Made by a program: the position numbers and the translations under genes
In this document: positions 25,960 to 36,499 of the stretch, piece by piece
Layout of the letters: each line of letters starts with the position of its first letter
How positions within the stretch are numbered: position 1 is the first letter of the stretch
Notes under the pieces: generated by a model
Database searches by the model: none
The model's input: the letters and a program-made list of their open reading frames with translations, nothing else
What the model was told of the DNA's origin: nothing
Origin: Antitrichia curtipendula
Taxonomy: Eukaryota; Streptophyta; Bryopsida; Hypnales; Leucodontaceae
DNA: 64,000 nucleotides
NCBI GenBank assembly: GCA_951230915.1
Contig: OX579635.1
Coordinates: forward strand, 9,548,001 to 9,612,000
Direction of reading: 5' to 3'

Positions 25960-26775
25960 ATGACCAACCCGAGCTTCTTGGCAAACATGATACTTGAGAA
26001 TGAGGAAAGTGAGGAATATTTGTCAGAGGGGGAGTTTGAGGGGGACAATTTTGAGGAATCTATAGACACTCCAATGGAGGTGCTGCCAAACGCTACCGTC
26101 ACTCCATCCTCGGCATTACCCACGAGTGCTCCAATTTCCACACATCGTGAATGGGGTAATGCCGAGACACAATACTTGTTGGACATGTTGAGGGAGTACA
26201 TTGTGGAGTTGAGGCGGTAGTCTTTCCGGGCCAAAGATTGGGCTACAATGCGTACACGTTTGGTTGCTCAATTTCCGTTGGAGGCAAGTCGTCAAGGGGT
26301 GCATCTGAAGGACAAGTGGACCAAAATGTGAGAGCATTACTACCGTCACAAGAAGATGTACAACGTCTCTAGGGACAACTCTAGGCTTGCTAGGTGGACA
26401 TGGTATAATGCCATGGATGCTATGTTGAGTGAGACGACAAAGACCAATGGCGTTCCTGGCGCAAATGATCAAGGGGCACCTGTCATGGGCACTGAGCCTA
26501 CCCAAGAGGACGTTGACGTCAACAATGCAGCAATTCGTGCCGGTAATTTACCAGAAGTTCGAGGAGCACCCGTAAAACGTCGAAAGCTCAACACTGAGAT
26601 GGCGAGTGCATTGGATCGCTTCACCGAATCGTCAGCTCGTATTGAGCAAATGAAGATGGAGACTGCGATTCAGCTTCAAAGAGACAACAAGAAGTTCGAA
26701 TTGGATGTTCTGTAGGCAACACAAGCTTCTCAGGAACGTGTAGCTGCTTTATTTGCAGATGTCATCCGTAGTTAG
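25960..26775 (+). pseudogene. PIF/Harbinger ORF1: Myb/SANT-like DNA-binding protein, inactivated
   Basis: In PIF/Harbinger elements this partner protein binds element DNA and brings the nuclease to it in the nucleus. The frame from ATG 25960 to TAG 26773 is 271 codons with no frameshift, but it is broken by three in-frame stops: TAG at codon 87 (26218), TGA at codon 124 (26329) and TAG at codon 252 (26713). Before and across the first two stops it shows the three-tryptophan Myb/SANT pattern: EWGNAE, then KDWATM, then KDKWTKM. After it comes a basic segment (APVKRRKLN, a likely nuclear signal) and a helical, charged C-terminal part (SARIEQMKMETAIQLQ). The gene faces the nuclease gene tail to tail. 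All three stops are explained by single C-to-T changes (CAG or CGA), as expected of a methylated, silenced transposon. Confidence 0.8.
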
Positions 26776-26832
26776 AGGGCAGGAAAGGATCATGTACAAA
26801 AGTAAAAAAATTGTATGGACTTCTAAATATGC

Positions 26833-26838
26833 AATAAA
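26833..26838 (+). terminator. polyadenylation signal of ORF1
   Basis: AATAAA about 58 bp after the final ORF1 stop, followed by an A/T-rich run; the usual place for a plant near-upstream element. Confidence 0.5.
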
Positions 26839-26839
26839 A

Positions 26840-27778
26840 AATATTTTTTTTTTGTTGCAATTCTTGATATTTCTTTCTATTCCATAGTGTACATGTTCAT
26901 TTATAACCAACATTACATTTCTCATTTCAATAATTCATTTATAAGTGTCACTGAAATTGTTGTTGTATAAATTTCTTTTATACATCCATCACATGTTTCA
27001 TCACATGGATTATGAATGTTTATTGACGGAAAAATTATTGATAGAAATCTCACCTTAGGCTTTTTACTTCCTCATTTATTACTTCACACATTACAAAATA
27101 CAAGTTTATTATATATATATAAAATCCGATTTTGAAAATGATTGATTATGATATCAATAATGAAGACTTTGTTGAAGGATGTCCATAGCAATATTTTATT
27201 TTCATAGGACTTGCGGCCTACGGAAACAAACTTGAAGTACACTAGATGTTAAAAAAAAAAATCAATTTACGAAATAATTTGAACAAATTGTACAATACAT
27301 TTTGATGAGCCTAAACTTCAATGAAATTATGGAAGTGAGGCCCTTTTAATCCATATTTCTTTGGTGACCAATGCTTTGTACGTGCTATGCAAAAAAAATA
27401 GAAATACTTTAACTTACTTTCATAGTCATAACACCCTTCTGATTAAACATTATAATCTTTCAATCCATTGGTGATGCAACTCTGCTATTTTTTTCTGTGT
27501 GATTTCTAACATGCCTAGTTTGCAGACCTTTATATAGATGAGGTTGAATCCAATGAATTGTAAGACTGAAATAATTTTTTTAAAATTGAATGAACTAAAA
27601 AATGTCATAAATCATAATCAATTAGAAAGAAAGGAACCATCAAAGCTATGACATATGTGTACTCCATAAAATAAAAAAATAGTACAATCATAGAAAACGA
27701 TAAAATCATATAAATAAAAAGAAGAACAATGAACTGAAATACAAAAAATACGAAAATACTATAAACATAAAAAAATAC
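26840..27778. other. AT-rich spacer between the two convergent transposon genes
   Basis: About 0.94 kb without an open frame or recognisable motif. By position it is the internal spacer of the Harbinger element. Confidence 0.5.
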
Positions 27779-29091
27779 CTACATACTAGGATTGCTTGCT
27801 AACCAAGCTCCGTATAAAGCCCTACGCATACATTCCCCAGCAAGTTTTGCGCCATCTCCATTTCGGCAAACGTTGTGCTCCACGATGTCGGCCAGCATAT
27901 GGGTCCGCTATTTGTCCAAGAATCTCCGGTGCAGGAAGTCTTTCACTATGCAGCTCACAATAGTTATGTTAGCACGCAGCAAGCAATCGTAACAGTCCCG
28001 CACTTGTCAACGTTGCCACCAAAGCTCTTCAGAATCCTCCACCGATTCTTTAGAGCGCCAAATGCATGCTTGATGACAACCCTCTCTGAATTGATAGAAG
28101 TATCGAACCTCTTCTGATCACGAAATGCCGAGTTTGCTGGCTTGTAATTCTTTAAAAGATAAAGGCGGCTTGGGTATGCCGTATCTCCAATCAAGTATGG
28201 TTGTACTTGTACACTTCTAACCACAATAGTAGGATTTGATAAAATCCGCCGTACATACAAATCTTCGTACAAAGAGGACCAACGGAATTGCCCTGCATCG
28301 TGGACCCCACCTGGCTGCCCTGCACAAACATTCCAGAAAATTCTATCCATATCGCAAACCCCCTGCAACACAACACTGTGGAACTTCTTTCTATTAAAGA
28401 AATTTGCAGCCACGGGTGTGATGTGGCTACTTGGGCGTCAAGAAAGAGGAATGTGGGTCCCGTCTATGGCTCCACAAATGTTTGGCAATCCCGTAGAATT
28501 TCTGAATCTCTCCATGATGTCATATAGTCTCTCCCCAGTCGGTGTGTGAATGTATGTAGTAAAAAGACCTTGGTTTCGACTACTGAGGACTTTACAAACT
28601 CTATCCGTATACTTACAAACTGTAGATGCACCACATCCATACAAGTCATTCATCTTTTCACATGAATGACCACAAGCTAATCGATAAATTACCAATTTCA
28701 CCTGTTTGCGAATTGGTATGGGGGCCTGAACAAAATAAGGCACATGAGATTGTAAAAATGGGGTCAACTCTAGCACCAATTGTTCAAATGCCAAAAATGA
28801 CATCCGAAATGTATCAAAATATTTTTTATCGAGCATGTCATGGGACGTATGCCAAGCATCGTCTTCTACGACATCGTGGTACACATATTGACGAGGCTCA
28901 ACCCACCAAAAACGTCCATCAAAGCGTTGGAGCCATGCTGCAACAACTACGAACGGCAACGCTGCTGCACCTGCAGACAATTCTAGAAGATCTACCGATG
29001 GCGGAAGATGCCTTCGCCAAGGTACAATTGCCAAAAAAATGAAAAAGAAAGCTAGAAGAAGTAAATTTGCTTCATCTTCATCCAGTGCCAT
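27779..29091 (-). pseudogene. PIF/Harbinger DDE nuclease (HARBI1-type transposase), inactivated
   Basis: This is the nuclease that cuts and rejoins element ends. Reading starts at ATG 29091. Codons 1-217 include EDDAWHTSHDMLDKKYFDTF and RKQVKLVIYRLACG (helix-turn-helix region), then the first catalytic motif GAIDGTHIPLS (D210). A TGA at 28440-28438 follows, after which the same frame continues (AANFFNRKKFHSVVLQ, QPGGVHDAGQF, second catalytic D303 in YLIGDTAYPSR, then FGALKNRWRILK). At the third catalytic site the residue is lysine (VIKHAFG, codon 341, AAG at 28071-28069) where the family has glutamate. After ACCVL (about 27975) the frame shifts: HNYCELHSE is readable in another frame, and near 27890 a third frame carries ADIVEHNV to CMRRALYGAWLASNPSM and stops at 27779. 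It therefore has one stop, two frameshifts and a lost active-site residue. It is clearly dead. Confidence 0.92.
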
Positions 29092-29300
29092 GGTTCACTA
29101 CATACACAAACTACTAGAGAAACCGCTTGAAAAACAAGTAAGGTTCTCCCGTATTTAGCCTTTCCGGAGAGACTCAAAAAACCTCCAAGGTGGTGTGAAA
29201 ACAACCATTATTAAATATCCTTATTATTAGTTTGTAGGATTATTTAAAATAAAAATTAATATTATATATGACAATGACAAGGGGTGAAGGTTAATGACGC

Positions 29301-29505
29301 ATGCATTATTAGAGAAATTATTAGTCATGGCCACAAATTCCCACCTAAATTTGGACATTAGTCAGCAAATTCCGAATTATTAAGCATGGCCATTAATACT
29401 TATCTAAACCGCTAGCATTATTATAAGACTTTAGAATTATTGAGCGTTCCATTAAGACTTACCTAAACCATTAGCATTATTGAAAGCCTTGAATTATTGG
29501 ACTCA
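29301..29505. repeat. 59-bp tandem repeat, 3.5 degenerate copies
   Basis: Units at 29331-29389, 29390-29448 and 29449-29505, preceded by a half unit from 29301. Each has the order 'ccattaa.actta.ctaaacc..tagcattatt...gaattatt.agc'. The period is 59 bp. It lies about 250 bp upstream of the nuclease start codon, so it may be a subterminal repeat of the Harbinger element. Confidence 0.75.
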
Positions 29506-29520
29506 CCTAAACCACCACCA

Positions 29521-32500
29521 CTAATTGCCTTTGTCCTTAGTTTTAAAACAAAACAAAAGCTAAAAAAAAGAGTTACCATGCCTTGGAGGCATGGCATCAA
29601 GCTCTGCAAAGCCTCTTGTGCGTTGCAACCTCCGGTGCCACTGCTGTGCTGCATCTACCTCAGGGAATTCAAGAAAGTACCCCCTCCCAGCTCGCCACCT
29701 GTTCTTGCCAAATTCTCATCCCCAGCAGCCGGCATTGCTGGGTGTCGCATGTGCGAGGGACTACTGACAGTTCAAGTGCCTGGCCTAAGGATGTTGGCCG
29801 TGTGAGAGTTTGGGTGAAGGTCTAGATAGGAATTATTCATTTTGAAATTTTTTTATTGCTTTAGTTTCTGTAGTATTATCCTGTTACTTGAATATTGTTA
29901 CAATGTATAGTTGAATGTTGGTTAGTGCAGAGTTGAATGTAGGATGATAGCTTGTTTGGTATTTTTCTTGTTGCTTATGTGTGTGTGTGTGGCTATAGAT
30001 TTGAATTTAAGGTTTTCAACTTTTGCTTGAAACTCAATGGAGAGATTATTTGCAAATGAACTCAATAACCAACAAGCAAGTTATCACTCATAAGTTGTCT
30101 GCTTCAATCATTTCAATCTAGATTTTTAATTTTGTTGAAGCAAATCTCATTTGTAAAGTCATTTTGTCGGCCTCAATCTTCTCTATCCGGATTTGTATTT
30201 TTGTATACTAAGGGTTAATGAAAAAGAGACATTTATACAAAGTCAATTAGAAGTTAAGAATGCCTTTGGTTGTTTTGAGTTTCTTCACTATAACTTTCTT
30301 TGCTAGTCATCTATTATGAGGTAATGGTTCATTATTGGAAATGTTTTTGGATTAACTTAGCAAATGTTGCTTCAAGAATGTTGCCTTCCTGTAAGTATTT
30401 TGAAGATTTCAAGTGATAAAAAAGGTACAGATTTGAATTCTATTTTTGACCAAAACACTCAATAACTTCATATTATGCTGGTGTGTATAAATTTAGGAAT
30501 CAGAAAGCAGGATGAAGAATGAGAAGGAGGAAACTATGACATTGAAGATGAGGTTGTTGAGGAGATTAGGGTTTAGGGTTCCAACATGGTTGTTTGCTCA
30601 AATTTGATTAGGGGAACTATGAAGATTTTAGCATTCAAACACTCATGGTTTTTTATAATGGAAATTTTGAACTATTTTAAAAAACAAACAAACTATACAT
30701 GTACCTCTTTAAAATTTGTAATTTGAAAGTTTTACATTCAGATTGCAATCTGTGCAGTGTAGCCTTTCCAAAAAGCTTAACAACAAATGGCATAATAGAA
30801 ATCATATGTATTTTTCTTGGAAATTGACACTTTATTACAATGTGCTCAAACGAGGCAATAACTACCTTACAATACATATCATCTAATTGAAACAATGAAT
30901 CATTATGATTATTTTGTTAAGTCACGTTCATTTTATGGATCTTCAATTGCACGATACAAATTTACAATCAAAACTTGCAAAAAATATATTGATTTATGTT
31001 GATGTGAGTACCCGGAGCATCTTTTTTATAATTCAAAGATTTCCCCAAAATTGCGCACTTAGTCTATCATTTATTGATTGGATTGCACTGAGTGACGGAT
31101 TTAGTGGAAAAAATCTTCAAAGGTCTCTTTGTTGTTCATAGATTGTTAGTAAGTTTCACATTTTGAATTTTTTACAAATGTATGTAGTTCCACAAGCCAC
31201 CTAGTGGACTTGTGGTTCTTTAGAGGATATTGCAAATTAGATGTATGACTATCGTTGTAATTTGTATGATGATAAAGATCATGCAAATCACTTAATATAC
31301 TTTTGTGAAAAGGTATACTTATACCTTGCGGTGCCAATGTAGGACAAAAGTGGATTTCTCCTAATTTGTGTTTTCAGATTTAAATGACTCACAATACTTA
31401 GGGACTCACAAAGCCAATTTTGCGTCATTGCGGTTATTTCACACATTTCATTTGATGGTATGATAAAAATTTGGCAAGTGTTTGTACATGGCATTGAAAA
31501 TTTTAAAATGATAGTTTGTGCAATCTAAATATTTTAAATTAATCTATTCTGACACAATTGTTTGTTGAAATTCATCTAGAATATAATAGCAAAAATATTA
31601 GAGAAAGTAGAGATGTCAAATTGAATCTGATTTGATTACGATGTGATATTTTTATCCCTAAAGGATCAAGTGTTCAAATTTTGAGCAATAGATGAAATAA
31701 CGCAAACATGTCCCAAGCACACAAGATCTTTGTTTTTTCATCCATCTAAATATTTGTAGATTCTTTTGGTAATTCTCTTACGCTTATATAGTATAGATTT
31801 TCACAACTTTTCTTTCCAAATTTTCTTTAGTTCAAGGGGTACAAATACATTTGACCTCAAAAATAAATTGCTTGGAGTGTTTAGCATGATTTTTTTTATA
31901 TGATAACTTGTACATAAGCAATTCTTAAATTTTGAAGACATTTTGGTTATATATTCCCCCTTTTCTATGAGTGAAACCATGAAATTTCTCCTAATATTGG
32001 AATATAGAATAGTATCACTATTTGTACAATGAATTTATACTATTTTAGATGAATAAGTGATCTTTCATCTATATTTTTCATGATGAAAATAGCTTTGTTA
32101 CTCCGATAAATTATATTTTGAACAATCAAAATCAAGCAACTCTCATAAGAGAGATTTTGTCCTTGTAGCAAAGGCTCACTCTCCAAATAATCTAGCTACT
32201 CAATTTTCCTTATGGCAAGATAGACACACCTAATTGCACTAGGTTCTCAAAATCACCGACTATTTTTTGGGACAAAAGGGTTCACTTGGTGTCTCAAAAC
32301 CACCACTAGTTTGTAAGAACAACCAATGGGAGTTAAAGAGTTCTTTGAGGGAGGGTGGCAGTTTAAGAAGAGTTTAGGATATGAGTAGGTCCCCTAGGCT
32401 TTCAATATTGAAAATTCATAGAAAACTGTGTGAGTCTTGAATTAATATGAAACAACTTCAGGTTGGAGTTCTCTTGAGGAGGCTCTAACAATTTCAAATC

Positions 32501-32929
32501 AAAATTTCATCATTTTCACCATTGAGTTATTTGAAGCAGAAAAGTGGCAATTTTAGGTGTGCATATACCTTAGCTTCTGTGGTTGCAAAGCCTCCGGCCT
32601 TTCCTTTGGTGTAGACCCAATAAGTTAAATGAAATAAAAAGTTCTTGGAGTTCAAGCCCATGGTTGGAAGCAAGTAACCACATTGAGCACTGGTAGCAAA
32701 ATGGGATCCAGACTGACCTTTGTATATTTGTTTTTCCCCCTCCTTTTCCTTTGCATCTTTAAAAGGAAAATAAAAGCAGATGCGCAGAAAATGGGACCAA
32801 GTGTGGAAAGGGCACTCCAACTAGGGCTTCCGAAGCGAGGCTCCAGAAGTCCAGATCAGGTCATTGTTGAGAGCGACCTGCAGAAACGGATGGCAGGGCA
32901 ACGGCGACGAAGAGATAAGGCACGCCCCG
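29521..32929. other. intergenic DNA, no supported gene
   Basis: About 29570-29830 is GC-richer and open in three overlapping frames, none recognisable. The rest is AT-rich with short ORFs only. From about 32700 the composition rises towards the GATA gene. 'ggatgaac' at 32930 and 'gttcatcc' at 32958 form a short inverted pair, with 'attcatccc' repeated near 32980 and 33010. Confidence 0.4.
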
Positions 32930-33299
32930 GATGAACCCCTACATCACACGAACGCAACGTTCATCCCTTTCGAAATGATATTCATCCCATCCCCACTGCC
33001 TTCCCGAAGTATTCATCCCAAGGGAGGGGCGTATGTATGAAAGAATCCAGAGCCACAGCTACTAGATAACGTAGAGCCGGGGCCGATTGGTCGGCTGCCT
33101 GGGCGCCGCTATTCTTTGCTTTCCCCGATCGTCCGCAAGCTTAGCAGTGGCTTGCACTTTTGATCCGCACCTCGCCAGTAGTATAGATATTCTCTGCATC
33201 ACTTCCCCCAGTTGTGTAATCATTCGAACCTGCCTTCTTCCCTTGGCGGTGATTGGATAGGGGTGTCCGTCGATCTGATAAGGCATAGCTAGCTTGGAA

Positions 33300-33675
33300 G
33301 GACTATTTCATTGATCAGCGAGCCTGTCTGATCAAATTCCCAGGTCAGGCGTACTGTATTAGCTTAGCTTAGATTCGAACTCGGCGTCATCAAGCTTAGT
33401 GATCGTTTCCAGTGCGTGTGTTCTCTGAGGGGTTCTGTCTAGTGCAGGGATTTGATTCCATGGACATCGATTGCCGGGGTGGAGAACAAGGTGGTAGTGG
33501 TTGCTGTCTCACTGGTTTGGTGGCCACAGAGGATTATTCGCCGGCGCCGCGCGTTCGGTCGAACATGAGACGGCGATTCGGGGGTGTGAGAGAAGCGCTT
33601 TGAGTGAATATTTTTAAATCATTCCACATTTGGTTTCAAGGATTGGGTGATTGAAGGTGAATTCGTGACGTGAGT
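33300..33675 (+). promoter_or_regulatory. 5' leader of the first GATA gene, with an upstream ORF
   Basis: GC-richer leader. An upstream ORF starts at ATG 33460 and ends at TGA 33601-33603 (47 codons, begins MDIDCRGGEQGGSG), about 70 bp before the GATA start. It is not conserved in the second gene's leader, whose only obvious early uORF is about 10 codons (from 54758). If transcribed it would be expected to lower translation of the GATA protein. No TATA box is obvious. A palindrome containing an inverted CCAAT box (gccgattggtcggc) lies near 33083. Confidence 0.4.
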
Positions 33676-34870
33676 ATGGTTGGCGTAGCGGTGCAATGCG
33701 ATCGTAGTGCTAGTAAGGCGACTGTGCTGAAAGGATCGGTGAAGGGAATGGAGGAACCCAGCTTCTGCAATCTGTCCTTAGCAGTGGACTGCACCCTCTC
33801 ACTTGGGTCCACGACTTCCCGGACAGACATTCCTGCGCGCCTCTCTCGCGCTGGATCGCCTGACCAAGACCTGGACTGGTCCCTGTCAGTGCGATCCGAG
33901 CGGGAGGTGCCGTCCCGCCGCGCTAGCGAGCAAGGACAGGATTTGTCTTGGGGTGGCAGTTGCAATCGCAGCGATCCTGACCTCTCCCCCGAGTATTATC
34001 CTCAGGTAAAATTCCTAATCTTCCACAAAGTCTTAGGATAAGGTTCGACGTGCAAGTCATCATCATGATGGCGCTTGTGAAGGGTTTTGTAGGCTTAGAT
34101 CAATCCGTGATCGTGCAGAATGTCCAATTCTGCATCGGTTTAAGGAGTCGGGACAACCATATCCGTATCTTACAAAGTGTTTTCTGCAGGTGCCTGAGAG
34201 GGGAGATCACGACAGTGATGGTGGTCGAAGGGGCTTTAAGGCGTGGCCGCGGTCGTCGTACAAGGATGAAGTGAACACGTCCAAGTCTCTGTTCGGCATG
34301 ATCGATGATCAGACTTACAGCAATCGAGCCAGTCGTCAGCCATGGTTGCCCTCCAGCGCCGCCACTAAGGTTGAGCAATGCATGGAGGACAGCGATAGCT
34401 TCGTTCGTGTGTGCGCGCACTGTGGCACGTCCAAGACTCCGCTTTGGAGGAACGGACCGGGAGGACCCAAGTCGCTCTGCAATGCGTGCGGCATCCGCTT
34501 CAAGAAGGCCGGGCGGAGATCCGCCGCCAATGGAGGCGTGGAATCGCCGGTGTCGCCGCCACCGACGACGAAAGTGGCGAAGCGGAAGCTGATGAGTGAT
34601 GAGCCGCAGTATTGGGTGTTTCCGGCGAATGCGAAGGCAAGGAAGAGGAGCCGAGGATCGCTGCTCCACCGGACTTCAGAGAGCCTCTTGTCCGGAAGCT
34701 GCATGACTTGGCAGCCATGGTCGTCGTCCAAAAGCGCCTTCAGAGCGTCGCCTCTCTCCCCCAGCGAGGACCGGAAGGTGCCGGCGCTGGATTCCGGATC
34801 CTTCTCATCTGACGAAGAAGAAGGAGCGGTGCTGTTAATGGCACTGTCCTGTGGCTTGGTGAATGCTTGA
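33676..34870 (+). CDS. B-class GATA zinc-finger transcription factor with HAN-like and LLM motifs (copy 1)
   Basis: Nuclear DNA-binding regulator of GATA motifs. Two exons, 33676-34005 and 34190-34870, are separated by a 184 bp phase-0 intron (CAG|GTAAAA...TTCTGCAG|GTG). Protein 336 aa. ATG 33676 was chosen because the second copy starts with the same MVGV. The N-terminal motif VDCTLSLGSTTSR (37-49) resembles the HAN motif of HANABA TARANU-type factors. The class IV zinc finger is C185-x2-C188-x18-C207-x2-C210 (CAHCGTSKTPLWRNGPGG), followed by the basic tail GIRFKKAGRRSAA. The C-terminus, LLMALSCGLVNA (325-336), is the LLM motif of the GNC/GNL group, preceded by an acidic SSDEEEG. The zinc finger is not split by an intron, unlike copy 2. 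In flowering plants LLM-type B-GATAs act in greening and in light and cytokinin responses; the role here is inferred. Confidence 0.93.
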
Positions 34871-34883
34871 GCTTGGTGATTGT

Positions 34884-34933
34884 AATGCACCGAAATCGGC
34901 TGCATGAGGCTTTGTACATAGATTTGAGTCGGT
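34884..34933 (+). promoter_or_regulatory. conserved 3' UTR block with hairpin
   Basis: About 50 bp beginning 14 bp after the stop codon is nearly identical to 56504-56554 after copy 2, while the adjacent UTR has diverged. It contains a hairpin at 34885-34905: atgcaccga, AA, tcggctgcat (arms pair with one bulged C). Confidence 0.6.
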
Positions 34934-36020
34934 GTTTTTGTTCTTGAGTAGAAGAGACGGGTGAACTTCTTTCAATCCAGTTGGATCGGAATGGCAAGTG
35001 TCGGCCATGGCTGGAAAACTTAGGGATAAGGAGATTTAGAACTACTCAGTTCTCTTGTAGAGTACCAATCATAAATTTTCCCTGAAATGGCGTTGACATG
35101 CTGCTCCTGGAGCACCTGTCGCTGCTACGTTCAGGTGCGGTGAGCAATCCAGCTGAAACAGAGTCGGTTGCTGATCCGAGTTCCCGTCTCTTCCTAAATT
35201 TTTTAAAGGGGGAAGGTGACATTGAGTTGGAGCTTCAGTTCTTTCGAGAATAAAGAAAATTTTGCCCTTTCTATCTTTCGAGAACAAAGTTGACATTTTG
35301 CATGGTTTTCTCTTTCGTTTTGGGCAGTCACCTACTTGTGTGTCCCTGGCCGACATAGATCAGTGAGGACTGAGGAGTATTTGTGAATAACTAGATGTCA
35401 GTTTGAAGATTCATTCGTACATCGAAATGCTTACACCGAAATGGATTGGATTCCTGCACGAGCTCATGGGGGTGCGTGTGTGCTAAGCAGAAGAATGCCG
35501 AAAAGGAGATGGCGATGACGTATGGTTTGAGATGACATAGGGTAAATTGATGGATCTCGACGAAGCCACTTGGAAAAATATGAAATGTGGAGCGTTGCAG
35601 AATTCTGTTTCAACGGTCGATTGGGAATGCACATGGCAGGGATTGTGTTGTTCGCGCGCACTTTCTCTCTTTGAGCTTATGACATGGCGATGCTGGGGCT
35701 TGGGGCATCTGGTAGGATCTTATCATTGGCACGCGGATTCGAGATCATGTACGTGGCTGCATGAGCGCGCGAAGCTGAAGGATACGACGATAGGGATGGT
35801 GACGAACCCTTTTGCCCAGAAAAGGTGGAAAGGAAATAAAGGTCTTTAGCTCTGGCTCCCGGGAGAGTCAACAGGGGATTATGGCTCTTGAAGGACTCTA
35901 CTTTCACAGTAGGGCGGGGATGCAGAGCTGGCCCACACAGAAAAAGGCAATTTCAGAAGCGCCCAGTGCAAATCCCTATCGCAGTTCACTTAGAGCATCG
36001 CCACCGCCTCAACCTCGTAT
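34934..36020. other. GC-moderate DNA downstream of the GATA gene
   Basis: Short ORFs in several frames on both strands, none recognisable. This is likely 3' flank. No supported gene. Confidence 0.4.
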
Positions 36021-36021
36021 G

Positions 36022-36480
36022 GAACGGGAAAAGGTTTACACAGAGTGAAGACACGGGGTAGTTGAAATAGCATCTCCTAGAACGTGAAAAGGTTTTCACA
36101 GAGTGAAGACACGGGGTAGTTGTAGTAGCGTCTCTTTCTTCTTATGGAATAGTCGCAGTGCATCCACGCTTCATCCTTCAGCAACACATTATAAAACTTA
36201 CCTTGTTGCTTCTTACGGAGCAAGTGCATCCACGCTTCATTCCTTGGCAACACTTTGTAAATCTTACCTTGCATCATTATGGACGTCATGAAAGAGAATG
36301 ATTACTCCACCATCAAAGGGTTTGAGTTGTTGCATGAACACTCCCACAGTCTCAAAAGACTTCAACAATGGCATGGACAAAGCATTGCAGTGTTGCTCAA
36401 CATAATCGGAATTCTCATAGCAATGATGCATTGTAGCGTTGTCCAGGAAAATTGGAATTTTCATAGCAGTGATGCAGTGG
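36022..36480. repeat. three adjacent short tandem duplications
   Basis: (a) 58 bp period: 'gaacgggaaaaggtttacac' at 36022 and its copy at 36080. (b) 66 bp period: 'agtgcatccacgcttcat' at 36157 and 36223, each followed by 'cttaccttg'. (c) 46 bp period: 'ggaattctcatagcaatg' at 36408 and the diverged copy at 36454. Three different units, each doubled, lie side by side. Confidence 0.75.
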
Positions 36481-36499
36481 AGCACTAAATTACTCCCTT

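Larger units (their letters stand above)
25430..29520. mobile_element. degenerate PIF/Harbinger transposon, approximate extent
   Basis: Two convergent genes, ORF1 (plus) and nuclease (minus), with a spacer of about 1 kb, match the two-gene architecture of this superfamily. The outer ends are uncertain: I could not identify terminal inverted repeats or a TTA/TAA duplication. The limits given are the GC-rich leader on the left and the 59-bp repeat on the right. The right flank (29140-29200) has a GC-richer block, 'agcctttccggagagactc', that could be subterminal. Confidence 0.6.

Noticed and set aside
28626..29042. 138-codon plus-strand ORF
   Set aside because: It lies antisense to the Harbinger nuclease, whose conserved motifs define the true strand.
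34100..34905. Two minus-strand ORFs of 189 codons opposite the GATA zinc finger
   Set aside because: They are shadows of the GC-rich GATA exon and have no domain.
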